From NCBI RefSeq assembly GCF_932274485.2, contig NC_065881.2, positions 60,212,702 to 60,276,701 on the forward strand: DNA of 64,000 bases, given 5' to 3'. Origin of the DNA: Patella vulgata (taxonomy: Eukaryota; Mollusca; Gastropoda; Patellidae). Of the stretch, positions 27,601-42,600 are shown piece after piece; within the stretch, counting starts at the first letter, position 1; each line of letters begins with the position of its first letter. A program made the position numbers and the translations under genes. The notes beneath the pieces are model-generated. The model searched no databases, was not told the DNA's origin, and saw only the letters and a list, made by a program, of their open reading frames with translations.

Positions 27601-30600
27601 TGGTTCAGTGAGCATAAGGCGTTGGCCGCGAAATTTCAACTGGATTTTCCGGCATAGTTCCCACTTTTCAGTGTTGGATATGGCAAGGGATAATTGGGTA
27701 CAAGCCCAGAATCAAAAGAGAGAGAGACAGAGAGAAATGGGGTTTAACATCTACTCGACACAAACTAGATCATTTTGGGATTAACATATGGTTTAATTTT
27801 ATTTCAATAATTCGCTAGCGCGTAGGGGTCTTTAGCAGTGGGAGGAAACCGGAGGTCCCGGAGAAAACCCACAAGATTGGACAGGCGACCCTACTCCTTG
27901 TCTACAACCGGGGATTCGAAACCATGCCAGTTGACTCAATGACAGGAGGCCGTATGATACAGCATGCACGTGCTAACCAATCGGCCATCCACCCCCACCC
28001 CCCAGAATTGAAACCAACCCAACTGCGTACACTTTGAAGAACCCTTGAAAATTGAATTATTTGAATCAATGACAGACCTTCTGATCAAATGTGTGCGTGT
28101 TAACCATTCGGCCCCCCTGGGTACCCTTTAAAGAACCCTTGACAGTTGAAATATTTGATATAAGGGTAGGGTAGAATCACTCTAAGAACACAGAAAAGCA
28201 GGATATTAAAACGTATTTCATTTCATAAGCAAGGGAAAGTCACCTTAATGTAGGTCAAGGTTTTTTGTAATTCTGGGTGTATTTGATCTACATTTGGTTT
28301 CTAGTAATGCCTATTAAATACTTTATGATTTCCGACCAAATTCTAAGTGATTTATATGTCAGTTTACTTGCTATATTATACATACATATTTGAAGAGAAT
28401 TAAAATCTAATTGTGTTTTGGAAGAAAATTTAACATTAATAACAAAAAATAAATATTTAAAAATTGGGTCAAATGCATTCTTTCCCAGAAGTATAAAATA
28501 AATTGATGCTTGGGTTCTCTTGTTGTTATCATACACCAAATACTCTTTCAAGGGTGTTCCAGCCTAAAAAATAAAAAGTAGGCAATAAGAATACAATGTT
28601 TAAATAAACAATTTATTTTGCCACATCGAGACTGAGTCTCTATTTGGTTTCAACTTTGCGTAACGCTTATTGTGTCTTGTCCACTTAAAGACCCAGGCAG
28701 ATTATTATGCTCAAATCAAATGGGTTAAAAGTCAGAAAAATGAAATGAAATGGGGTTTAACGTCCTACTGTTCTGCTCCTATACTGGGCTAATAATGACG
28801 GGCATATGCCACACAGTGTGCTATGAGGGAATTTTTGCCCGGGCAGCGGCACTATCATCTATTCTTATATCGAATTCCAACTGCCAGGGGATCTTTTACG
28901 TGCATTCCAATATTCGTCTCCTCGGAAGGACTAGACAGCTGTCATTGTCAGGCCAAGTCAGAAAAAAGTCTTGAGATTTGGGACTGAAGTCTCATAATAG
29001 GTCAACTATTCACCCGGTTCATACATGTATTGTCTGCAAATCCAGATTCCCTACTACATCATTGGCAGCACCTATTTACTTGGCAATGTCTAATTATTTT
29101 TGGACCCATTCTTATTTTATTTCCATTGACAACAAATTGGATATTACCCTTTAAAATCTATTGAAATCTATTTGAAAAGTAAAATATTGTCCATCATTAT
29201 TTTACTGCTATTTACTGTAATGGATGTGATTGGCAAAAATCAAGCATGCCAAGTACTTGAAATAGCTGAGTCCTAGGCATTGCCCCAAGAAGAATAACTA
29301 GATTACCAAGCAAGTGTATAGAACTAGTTGATGATTAAAAATACAAATATGTATGTTACTTACATTTTACCTGATTATCAAGCTCTGTGAGAAAAAGTTT
29401 CCATAATATGAATAGCCATTTTCAACTGTCTTGATCTTTCTGATGTAGTTAACGGAGAAAAAAAACATACTATGTATTAGTTGACTTAAATCGACTCGAC
29501 AGTTAAAAGATGAAAGTTTTAATTTAATTACATTGTATTGTAATGTGTTGGTTTGCTTTGTCACAGATGAGACAAAATGAAAAAAATGAAATGGAATGGG
29601 GTTCGGCGTCCTACTGTTCAGCTCCGACTGGGCTAATGAGGTTGGGCATATGCCATACAGTGTGCTATGAGAGAAATTTTGCCGGGTACCGTGACCCTAA
29701 GGCCTACTCTTGTATCAAATTCTAACTGCCAGGGGCTATTTTACATGCACGCCAATGTGTACACGGGACCACGTTTTTTTGTTCAATCTGAACGACTAGA
29801 CAGCTGTCCTTGTAAGGCCCTCCGTTCTGCATTGTCTTACTGCAAACCCGCGACCTTAAAATATGCGAACCAGTGTCTAACCCACTTGGTCACCGTAGGT
29901 CCCCACAGATGAGATAGTCATATCTACATGTATCTGGACATAAGTAAGATTCTGTCTGTGCACATACATGTACTTCACAGTTTTACTATACTAAACTGAA
30001 TTTTAAATTCCAAATAATAAAATGAAATTAAGGTTTATGTCACATCAGCTCCAACCGGGCTATATTGTGCCAAACACATTATGGTGAGATTCTAAAATAC
30101 CACAACAACAATCTTTTCTATTAGAATTGAACACTCACCCTCAAAAAACAACTATGAGAAATCATAGGTGCTCAAATCACCATTTCTTCAGCTCTTTTTT
30201 TTCCCATATTTGGGTTTTTTGACTTATTTTATTATATGATCTTTGATTTGCTATGGCATCTAATATGGAAACTGAAAAATATAAATATGTGACATGTAAT
30301 TAACTGTTTAAGATACCTTACCATATACAAACTGTGTGATATCTAAAACCATTTGAATCCCGAAGATCTTACCGAAGCCGTGAAAATCTGTTTTAATAAC
30401 CCTTGTTTGTCATGTGACTGGACTGTCACAGTAATTAGAAGAGAGCCATGTGGCTTAGTGTGTAAGGCACTGGCTTGCTACCCGGGAGTTTGTAGGTTTG
30501 CTCCCAGTGTTGACCGAGAAAGCTCATTTGGATTTTTTAGCATGGATTCCCTGTCTAGTCGTCATGGTGGCTAAGTGGGTAAGACGCTGGCTCGCTAGCC

Positions 30601-33600
30601 TTGAGGTAGGGTGTTCGATCCCTGCATTGGCCGAGAAAGTTCACCCAGATTTTCCGGCGTGGTTCCCCCTTGTCAGTGATGCAGGATGGAGGGCCTGACA
30701 AGGACAGTTGTCTAGTCATTCGGATGATACGAAAAAACGAGGTCCCGTGTACACGTTGGCGTCCACGTAAAAGATCCCTTGACAGTTGGAATTCGATACA
30801 CCGCAGTGCCGCTGTCCGGGCAAAATTTCCCTCATAGCACACTGTGTGGTGTATGCCTGTCTTCATTTGCCCAGTTCGGAGCAAAATAGTAGGACTTTAA
30901 ACCCCATTTCATTTCTAGTAGTTTCAATGGAACACAAAACCTGAGGTCCAATTGGCGTGCATTTAAGCCGATAGTATGGTAGTTGGAATTTGTTGGCTGT
31001 AGCACCCGTGTCACAGTTCGACTGCTAGTTTGTGATACCCACTCGATATAAATGAGTGGTGATTGGCTAATGAATTCTAAAATCAGACGAATGCTTCGGC
31101 GAAGCGGACAGCAGGACACACCACTCAAATACAATTCGACCAAATATATTAAACATGTTTGATTCGGGCGTATGTCAGTGGATAAACTAGGTGAAGTTTA
31201 GCGCCAATTGATTCAGCCGAATCCTTTGGCTAGTTTATCCAGTACTGACGATTTAAGTTTGTACTTTCTTTATATGCAAATATCACATTTGAAAGAGGCT
31301 GTAGGCCTACTTTCTTTATATGCAAATATCTTATTTGAAATAGGCCATTATTATGTGATTCCCCACTTGAATGTGACTAGGAATAAGGTCGCCTGTCCAG
31401 CCTTGTGGGTTTTCTCCGGGTCCTCCGGTTTCCTCCCTTTGCTAAATACCCCTAGGGTGTATTCGAAACAGTGTTCCGGTGCAGAGAACGGACGGAGAAT
31501 GGGTTCTTGTCGGACTTGAGCAGTCTGGAATGCGTTCACGAACACGTTCCCGTTCTCAAATCCCACACTACCTCATAGCTGGTGTGAGGGAGAACAAACA
31601 TGGTCGACGCATCGATAACTGCTGAGAAAACAGCATCATGGGTGCATTTATTAATTTAAAAGTTTAATACCGTTCGAAAATTGGATGTAGTATGTGGCCA
31701 GTATAACATCAAATAAGTTAGGTTGCCAGGCAACGAAACATATGCCCACAGCAGTTTAATCGTTTGCTCAGTCAACAGGGATTGTCGCATATTCATTCTT
31801 TTGTAGGTAATGTGGGCATTTACAAGAAAAGATTATAATTTTTGTCGTTTGTGGGTTTACAAAGGTTCTACAAACTGAAACAAGGGCCTTAATTGTTGAA
31901 ATTTGACAGATTTTTTTGTTTTGTGTTTTACTAATTTAAATAATGCATACAAATCGGATGATAATTTTGTTGTTCGCGCGTTCACAAGGTTCGAAAAAGT
32001 GAAACAAGGGCCACAACTCTAGACATAATTCACGGAAATCGCAGAAATTTAATAGACGTCTTCGTTTTACTAATTTAAAAGATGCAAATGAATTTCACAA
32101 AGTGAAACAAGGGCCATAACTCCAGAAGAAACTAACGGAAATTATTGAAATTAAATAGGATTCATCTCATTAAAATAAACAACATATCAATTTCAAAATA
32201 ATCAGGTCTGTAGACGACGGACAACCTACGGACGAGGGCGATGACAATATGCGACCACATTTCCATGTGGGCGTATCAAAAGGTGATGTAATCGTCATCC
32301 AAAGAATTGAAAAGGAGTAAAATGGAGTCATAATTTATCATAAGTATGCCTAATAGCGAAGTCAATACCAAACAAGTTATCGTAACAGATTGTATAAATT
32401 TAATTCATCTTGTTAATCTGGATACCGTTCTCTCATGTTCGAGACTCATGAAAGTGTTTTCATGTTCTTCAGCCGTTCTCGAACCTGCGCGAACACTGTT
32501 TCTAATACACTCCTACGGTACGCGCAAGCAAATCATTCAAATAAAATTGAACAATATTAGCCTCAAAATTACCTAGCGCCAGTAAGTATAAAGGATCTAT
32601 CCGACAAACACTAACAACAACTCTAGGTTTATGCAGAATTAATATAACACAACATACACAGATGGCAATAGAATGAGACAGTGTTCAGGAAAAGGGCGGA
32701 AACGGAAGAAGACTACCCGTCCTACTTGATTCTAGGACATAAAGCATGGGCCTACTTGATTCGACCTTGTCTGCGATATCACTTCGGTGGAAGCGGACGT
32801 AAAATACAACTAACCCATCATTGATTCGACCAATTTAATACAAGGAAATGAATGGCATAGTTTGTGTCAAGTGAATTTAGTGAATTTTAAACCCCATTTA
32901 CTCGCCCTCTCTCTACAGAGATAAATACTTTTCCTGTTACATACAATAACAATTATTGGCCATTATTTAAAAAATATATTAAAAGGAAATGAAATTCTGT
33001 TACCTGTTTTTCTTTGTGTAGTACATATGCTAACATCAATGACTGGAAAAAAAATAACGAAACTGTAGAGAAACTTCTGAATCATTGAAAGTCTAATTAT
33101 TATAAGGCCTACACATTGATATAAAAAAAAGGCTGATTTGTTTGTTGTTGTTTTTTTCTTTTACAGAAATATTAAGATTACATTTCAAATAAACAACTAA
33201 CACAAAAGTTAGTATCTAGCTATAGTCCATGTCTGGATATATACATTTCTCCTTTTTTTTTGGCCCGAACGTCTATAAAAATCAAAGATGGCGGCCAATA
33301 ATTGCAACCGGGCATTACTATAAAATCAAGACAGATTCTTACCTGCTGGTCCTAGTCGGGGGTTTCTTGCAATTATAAGTATTTGAACAACGGTGTAGCG
33401 CCGATTAGCTAATAATAATTAAGCACGATTTCAGAAAAATTAAGACAGGTTCATTAGATTGCTGAATTAGCGGAACACTTTTAGAACACATCAAAAAAAA
33501 TTTCTTTGTGGCGCCATTATATAAATAGAATTTCGGTGCAGTCAGTGGCAGTCGTTCTAAATCTGACTGTTTTAAACGAAACGAATTATTATATACATAG

Positions 33601-36600
33601 AAGCAATATATACATGCTAAATTAAATACACGGTTTTATTTTTTGTAAAAATTTACAAACCTGCGGTCTGGTATTCTATGTGACCATTATAATTTTTTTT
33701 TAAAAAATATCACGGCTAAAGCACTCTGTTGATGCTAACGTCACTACATCTAACTGAATGTCGCTGATATAATATCAAAGAAAGAATTTGTCGCAATGAC
33801 TAAAGTATAGATACTTCTTCTTAGTTAGTTGTATTTTACGCCCGCTTCCACCGAAGTGATATCGCAGACAAAAAGTATAGATAACTTGGAGAACCATTAT
33901 ATCAATAAGTCGATTATGAGATACACGTGGATGATCAATTAAATTTGATTGGTTACTTTTCAGTTAACCAATACTGTCCAATTTCGATTACATCAACCAA
34001 TTACATTATTAAGAGTTTTACTCATTTTTGTTGTTCATTGCACATTGAATCAATTTTCGAAAACACCAGGGTGCTGAAAATCACATGTACACTATATATT
34101 CATTTGGTCTATCAGTTTATTGGGTCAATAAAAAAAGACAGACATTTTAACTATACAGACAACTTAACACCAATTAACATTCAAGTCTGTCTGGCAATTG
34201 TCTGATTAATTGGTACTCACTCCCTTCCAGTGATTTTCGAGATGTGAATTAAGCCCTTTATTACTTTTCTTAAAACTTGACGACTCCCGAATTCAGACTT
34301 TGTATGGAGTTTTTTTCTTAAAAAGAAAACAAATCGTGGAAGGTACACATTACTTGTGTTAATGATATGAAAAAACACACAAGATTTTATAAATCGACAC
34401 AAGTTTGTGTTAATGCAATGCAAAACAACACATAACTTGTGTAGATTAGTTTTAACACAAGTACTTGTGTTGAGATCCAACACAAGTGTTTTTTCAGTGT
34501 ACCAATTATCTTGTATACAGTTTCCTTCAGGCTATTCATCACATCGTCATATTAAATATCAGTAATAGATACGTGACAGCATTAAAGTTTCGTTAAACAA
34601 TTTATATTACAGACTGCCTTAAAAATATGAGAGGTTATTTCACGAAAAGTAAAAAAAAAAATGGGTGATATTTTGGTAATTATTTAGTGTTATTTATATA
34701 AATATGTTCATTAGAATGAAGAAATAAAAGTTGATTGATTTTTGATCGGGCGTATTTTATATCTGGTACAGAAGGACTACGGATAATTCAGTTCAGTTTG
34801 GAATGTATGTGTTAATCGATAAACGTGTCATTAGACCTGACAATTTTACGCCCAATGAAGAGTTTACAATCAATCAGCATTAATGTAAGTTTTACTGGTA
34901 GAAATAATGTCTTTATAGTTGAACGTAGAAAGAGATTATAACACGGTTGAATAACTATGATGAGCAACAGTAGTCTACTATTGTACAAAATATGTGATAG
35001 AAGAAAATAATATTGCAATAACAGGCGTCAACACAAACAAATTTATACGTGAATAAATGTTATGGCCAAATAATACCATAACTTAATTTGTATAAAGTAT
35101 TCTTATTTTTGATGGTTATAAAGTAGATAAGAAGTTGTTTGAAATATGAAAAAGATAATGAGCTGTGATAATACACCTGTGGTTCAATACCTGTTTAATG
35201 GCTCCATAATAATAACATTTTATATTATATTAATATAAAGTAAGAAAGAAAATAATAAAACATAAAAAAATGATAAATTATAAAATTAATAATTGCATAC
35301 CTTCGTCTGTTTTTATTGAAGATATCAGTTGCTGTAAAAGCAGCCAAACAAATATTCTGTATTTCATATCATCAATTTCATATCACACAAGTTACTCAGG
35401 AGACATCAGCACTTACCAACAATGTGCGCCGATTGACAGATACTCCTTGCTAAATCCCTATCTTATATAAGTGTATTTTGAAGATAGTTCATATCCGTTA
35501 CACCCTATTATTCACCGGTACGATAGACCGTATGCAGTTTCTAGCCACAGGTGAGTATAAAACCGCGTGAAAAAGGTAAGACCCATATGCGTGACGTTGA
35601 CAATGAGCACAGACCCTACACACCCGAGCGTTCAATGATAGCATTGTACCAAAATCCCCCGCGTTCATATTTCTGTATTGTTTATAATGCAATACAAAAT
35701 AACATTTTATATGCAATTATATAACAACAGCATAGCGTATAGACAGTTAATTAGCAGATTTAATAATTATCAAACCATGTAGGGAATTCATATCGATTTA
35801 GAGAAGTTGTATCGATAAAATTGATTATATATCAAACGTATCACAAAATAATGATATGAACGATCGATAGCTTTGATTGGTGTTTACGCCTTCGCTTGAA
35901 TAAACCAGACCGGTAAAATGACCCCTGCTAATACAACACTGACCAGTTAGTTGTATGGAAAATCTCAATAAATCTTAATAAATATTCCTTAGACTGGATT
36001 TTGGAACAAAATACCATAGTTCACAATGCCTATGACTGATTTTAGGCACGAGAGGTAAAATTCACATTATCAATTATTTACTCGAAATAACACATTATTA
36101 TCAACCCAATTAAATACTTTAATTTTACCTATTTAAACATTTTGTTTTCTGATATGTTTGATGCAATATAGCCCGGTTGGTTCTGGCTTGCCGTTAAAAA
36201 CACATTTCATTCATTCATTAAGATTATGAAATTGCTAGCAAGGGTGTTCTAAGAGTGTGGATGTGTGTGCATGGACCTTAAAAATGACAACAAAATTTTG
36301 ACAAAAACATAACTCTCTCATACATCGGTTATCATCACCTTAATCAACGATAATAAACTTTATAGTTCACAGAAATATATTTATGAATCAGTTCAGGGGA
36401 AAACGTGAACTAATAGTGCATAGTTTACAGTGCAATACAACCAACAATAAACCGACAAAAAAAAAGTAAAAAAAAAAAAAGTAAAAAAACCCCAAAAAAC
36501 CCACACAGATAATACAAAATATCAAAGTTAACGGAGCTAAATTTATATATATTGCAACATAAAATGAACGAAAATGGGCCAAAAGGCACATATTAACGGA

Positions 36601-39600
36601 ATATGAGTGTATATAAGCTGATTTACATTTAGTTTTTAAAACTTTTATTGTAATTTCTAATCAGTTTTTGTTCGTCGAAATACGTGAGCAGTCCAAATTA
36701 CGGTTTGACATTTGGCTTACGCACTGACGTTTAGACTCGTTTATAAAGGCGCCTCATTACAAAAGGCGACCGAAAGCATAGAGTACACAGCGGCGTGTAC
36801 TGGTTTTAAGTTTGTTCACTGTGTCTGAAATATTTTATATCCGGATTCCATATTTTCACGGCAATATAACACCATCACTATTGAAAAGTAAGTGCGGGGG
36901 GACTGCACCACACATTCGTGTTTGTAATGTCGAAGACTCTGGGTAATGTTGAGTTACATGTAAAGCTTTACGCCCTATGGAGATACACGAATTTGAAACA
37001 ATGAATCAAGCCCCAAAATTAATCTGAATATCAAGATTTAAGATGCATAATGTAAGAGATATATTTGCCTATTGCAGGTCTTTCGTCATATTTCATATCT
37101 CATAGAAAGTCTTATTTAGACATTTATTCAAACGACAAGTCAAAAATCGACTCTGTATAGGTCTTCGGATGGCTGAGATATTGTGTGGATTCGACAATAT
37201 ATGCCACATCTTAGTTAAACGTTAACATGGAAAGCAGGGGCGTACATAACGATTTTGTTTGGGGGGGGGGGGTGTTTAGCAAAAATGCGACCGACTGATG
37301 CACATACCCCCAGTACGAGTGACACAGTCAGGAACCGCGCACCATAGGTGAGAGTTTTCTAGAGGCCATGTGCACAGCGGATCTAGAAGCTGGGAATAGG
37401 GGGTTGGGGTGGGGTGGTTCCAAATCTAGGGCGCCATCCAAAATCCCACCCCACAATGAATGTCAACAAAATACTGGCTATAACATTAAGCGTCCCATTG
37501 GAACATAGACAGTATTGTATAATTATATAGTTGTTCGCCGATCGTTGTCTCCCCGGAAAGCAGTTTTATTTAAGTTGACATAAAGTTTATGTCATATGAT
37601 GATTGTGTCTATAACACTAAGCAACCTGAGAAAATTTTGAAAAAATGAGTCAATATCCTTGCATTTTAGGTCATTGCTGGGAGAAAGTCTTGAGGACGAG
37701 AGGACCAAAAATGTGAGCCAATGGGACAGATCTGCCCCTGTCAATTCCGCCTGTTTCGCAAGAGTTGACATAACATTTGTATAGTCTGACGCCCCACGAC
37801 CTACACACCAGTATAACGGGGAGGTCACTATAATTGTGAATATGATAGTGCTGAGACAGTATAAGAAACAGAGGAATAGAAGAATAATGTTATAACGGAA
37901 TCGAGCGCCGCAGGCGCGAAAAAAATTCAGATATGTAACCGAGCTTTTAATTTTTCGGAACTGGGCCTGAAAATTTTAGTCATTGTCATGGCAAATGGAA
38001 CCAAATTCTCGCTAACAAGAGAGAATCTTGTGGCCTATCTGTCAATTTCGCCTGTTTTGTAATTGTTTGTTTGTCTCATTAATTCATTTAGTCTGAGACC
38101 GACTGCGGAGAGTACTTTTTTTGAGACTGACTATTTTTTTGCCATGAGGGAGAAACATTTCATAGAACAACATACTCACAACAGAATAAGAGTGACAAAC
38201 ATTTTTTCAAATGGTTATTTTATACTATAGTTTTGTGTGGCGTATGCAATTTAGGCTCACGGATTCACATACATAGTATTTGGGATCTATTCTGGCATTG
38301 TTTGTTTACCTCATTAATTCATTGAGTCGCCGATGCATAATTTTGAGACCGACTGCAGTGACTGCACTTATTTTGAGACCGACTATTTTTCTCCCTGGGG
38401 GAAATTTTGTTCATAGACAAACATACTCACAACAGAATAAGAGTGAAACACAACATTTTTTTTCAAACATGATAAGTTGACAAGGTTATTTTATACTAAA
38501 GTTTTGCGTGAGTAGCGTGACGTATGCAGTGAGCACTTATTTTGATACCGACTGCTCTTATTTTGCGACCGACTGCACTGATTTTGCGACCGACTATTTT
38601 TCTTCCTGGGGGGGTGTACCCCCCCCCCCCCACACACACACTCCACATTTACGCCCCTGATGGAAAGCCAAGGCCTCGTTTATTATTGTAGCAAAGGTAC
38701 TTGACAATCGAGAGTATTTACGCGATTTCTTGTCAAAACTTCAAACATTCATTTTCGCTGAGAATATTGTAACTTGACATAAATTTTAATGCATTCATTT
38801 CCATTATCTATATTTTCAAAGCATTATTGCGAGAACAACCAGCTCTATAATGCATCTTTAAAATAAAATTGTCGGCTGCTTGAACCTGCCACAAGACAAA
38901 TGCGTCCCGAAAAAAATAAATATACCCTGCGTCGTGTTCATCACCTGGCATGATTTTAAAGGTAAAAGCTCAGAGATAAGAACGGTAATAATACCCCAAC
39001 AAACATTAAAATGCCGAACTTATATACATCGGTGTATTTAGCCGGAGGGGATGGAAACATTGGATCATCTATGGTATGTGATACCCGACAAAATATCATT
39101 ACTGTGAAAAAAAGATATTGCGCAATTTGGCAGATATGGTTATTCATACAACGTAATCTAAAAGAACTATGAAATTTCACAACAATACCTCATATCTTAA
39201 ACCTACTATGAGCGCAACAGCTCATATTGAATTATATTTAAATATTCTTTAAAAAGTGCAACATATCACATATATAAAGTATTAACTGTACATGTGAGCT
39301 CCTCAAATGAATGATATCAGCTGTTTTATAAATACCCTGCCTTGCTGTTATCCATAGCAGTAGTTTGGACTTCAGAGTGGCGAGAAATAAAACTGATTCA
39401 CGGACTTTAATGAACGGAATGGAAATAAATTAGTTTTAACGTCTCGGAATTTTTTATTTTAATTGTTTCTAGTAAACTGCGAGGAGAGATGGGTCCAGGA
39501 AACCGAGGATCTTTTACGTGCACTACCAATTCGCACTACGGACTTCTGTGTTTCGTTCCATCCGTACGACTAGATACACGGTGTCGGTGTCTTTCCTGAA

Positions 39601-42600
39601 ACGGGCGGACTTCGCATAGAAAATCTCAACGGTTCTTCTTCGCTCACGTCGGGATTCGAACACGGGACCTATGATTCAAATGCCCTTAACATGTGCACAT
39701 TTTACAAAAAAAATAAAAAAAAAATATGGAAAAACCGATTACGGTATACATAAAGGATATTATCTAAAGCAGATCCCTAAAAAATAAAAACAACTTTCTT
39801 TCCCAGCGGCTGTTCTTCATTGGTTTTAAGTCAGTGTCACCAACGGAACAAGGGTGGTAACAAATTCAATAGAAAGCCACAATAAAACAAGTGCGATAAC
39901 TTATTACACAAGTCTGATTTATTTAAATAAACCATTATTATCATTATCGGAAAAGTTAAATTCCTTAAGCCTTCAATAGAGAACAGAATCAATAGTATTA
40001 TAATGAAAATTTTGTAAAAAACACGGTTGCTTTTATTTAATTTATACTAATATGTCAATATTAATAATGTCACGCCCATGTTTACTTAGATATGTAAAAA
40101 AGAGAGCCCTATTAAGTAGTACAGTCATTCGCCTTAAGTTATGGACCACGTAAGATATATAATGAAATAATCACGCTATTATGAGCTCTTTTCTACAGAC
40201 GGGCTATTTAATCTTAGCCATTTCATGAGACTATTCAGCTGAGCAAATGAAAAGGGGGTTTGACGAATAAACTAAACCCTTTTAAATCTGAGGCAACATT
40301 ATGTATACATATAAACTCTAATCAAAACACTATAATAATGTAAAAAATGCTTTTGACAAATTAAATTGAAATATAGTTACACGATCAAAATTTTTTTAGT
40401 CAGATATATTAATATTAAAACTCTCATTCGCATGGTGATCAATAGAAATTTCAATACTACATTAATAAATTCGGTTAAGCTGTAGGGTGGGCGTTTTAAA
40501 AACTTGAAGCCTAGGTCACCTTTTTAACCTATAAAGAGCCCCGCTAAAAGAGAGCACTATACCAATAATAATATATTAATCCATTCTGAATATTTAACCT
40601 GAAAAATACCGAACTTTTTTCAGTGAATAAAACTGTTTTCATCGTATTTTTGAAAAAGTTTTAAATACGAAATGTAGCAACTCCCAAATCACCTAAATTG
40701 TACTTGTAGACATATCAGATGTTAACTTCGTTAAATAAGCGACCATGACCTGAAGGGCAGGCTGACATTAAATAAAATACTGTACCCAGTAAGCTTATAC
40801 TCATCTATATAGTGGTAAGTAAAAGGTAAACGGATAGGTCTACACAACATAAAATAAAATAAACCACTAAGTTCAGGCTTAGTCATGGGCATACGGGCCG
40901 ATTTTCCATGGGGGCTGTATCATTTTTGGCAGCGCCCGAAAAATGAACCTGCATTTCTTTACCAGATAGCGTCCAATCGGCAAAAAGATCCTAGCGTAGA
41001 GAATTTCTGGAACTAGAGCGCTTCATTTTACGGGATGGAATAATTTTCATATTTTTTCTTGTATCCACAAAAATGTTATTATTTTCATGATTTGGCCACA
41101 GCTCTAAATTTTGATGATCGCCCGAAAAATAATTGATTTAAACTGGCTCCGTGGAAACGCTGCAGTGATTCTGCGACAAACCTAGTGGCGTATCAGTCTA
41201 CACTCTACGGTATGCCCTAGACCCAACATGAAGGGCGCACCACTGACAGCAAGACCACAGTACCAACATACTCCTCGCAGTCTTTCGTATGATTACTCAC
41301 TGCTGTAAACAAAGCAAATTCTTGTTCTAAATTATGACTGGCAAATAGTCCGATTAACAACCAATAGCTTACTGCGTAACAATACGAAACAGAGCTCCAA
41401 ATTGGACCAAATATGTTTACATAACGTTACGTCATGACTCACGATTTTATTATGCCCAATCAACCAGTGCATAGCAGAATATTGCAGAAAAACTAATTGT
41501 GTGACAAACAAGGCTATCAACTGTCAACACGATTTTTACTCTGTGGATATAATGTAAACAATATTGTTTTGAGACGAACAACACTTTCGCCGTTTTTAAT
41601 ACCTTAAATCATTGTCCAAAGTTCCTGGGAAGACCCCTGATTAAACGAAGGGCTGTCATGTTGCTGTGCTTTTGGATAGATTTGATTGGACGGGAAGAAT
41701 AGACACACTCCCTCAAAAGCGCAAGTATCAGAAGCTAATCCAGCAATGGCCAGAGAGGGATTTCTCGGGCCATTGCTTCAGTAATATGTAGCACTAACGA
41801 CAGCAAGGAAAGTGCAATTTTCATGTATTGCCATAATTTTTTAGTTATCAATAAAATATGTACGAACAATTCAAACCATTAGACAAAATTTGAAAACGGT
41901 AAAGGCTAAATATTGTAATCAGCAAGACTGTTCACCGTGTACAGAATACACGACGAACAGTGTAACAACTGTCCGGAAGAGTAAGCTTTCCCCGCCTGAC
42001 GCCACACCCGCCATAGCTGCATCCAAACCATTAGACGACATCTCGGTAAAATAGCGTAATTGGTCAATGGACTTCCATATGCAAAATGCACATAATGAAC
42101 AGTGTTAACAGATGTAGACATTATCAGGAAGATAGTATACGCGTCAATTAAAGATACATTATGTAAGATTTAAATAAAGAGCTAGCCATTCTTGCTATAA
42201 TAGTTCGAAAATAGATAATGTAAAATGAATAATTTGAAGATATTAGCTTTTGAAGGTTTCACAAAACGTGTGCAAAAATTTCAACCACCGTACTGGTTGT
42301 TCGAGGGTAAGTCTCGCACCTCCATTTTTAGCTTAAATCAAAATATGGCTGAACTGTTCTAATCTATTTAATATCGGAGAAATCCGATGCCATCGAGAGT
42401 TGATTATGGCCTGGATAAGTTAATTGATGGCTAATAAATAATTTAGAAAACATTTCAGGCCTAAAGAAAGACCCGCAATAGGCAGATTTACCTCTTGCAT
42501 AATGTATGTTTAAATATATCTAGAATAATAGCCGAAAGAGACATGTTATAGTCTATAATCAAGTCATATGACGGGCATAAAACTTTTTAAAGGTTTTTGT

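Larger units (their letters stand above)
31360..32935 (+). mobile_element. SINE-B broken by two insertions
   Basis: SINE-B pieces are 31360-31454 (GTGGGTTTTCTCCGGGTCCT), 32521-32576 (CGCGCAAGCAAATCATTCAA) and 32861-32935 (GTTTGTGTCAAGTGAATT, TTTAAACCCCATTTACTCG). They join in the order of the intact copy at 51150-51425. The head is missing. Confidence 0.85.

Noticed and set aside
30555-30884. Minus-strand open frame of 109 codons
   Set aside because: Lies wholly in a SINE-A copy; near-identical peptides appear at other SINE-A copies.
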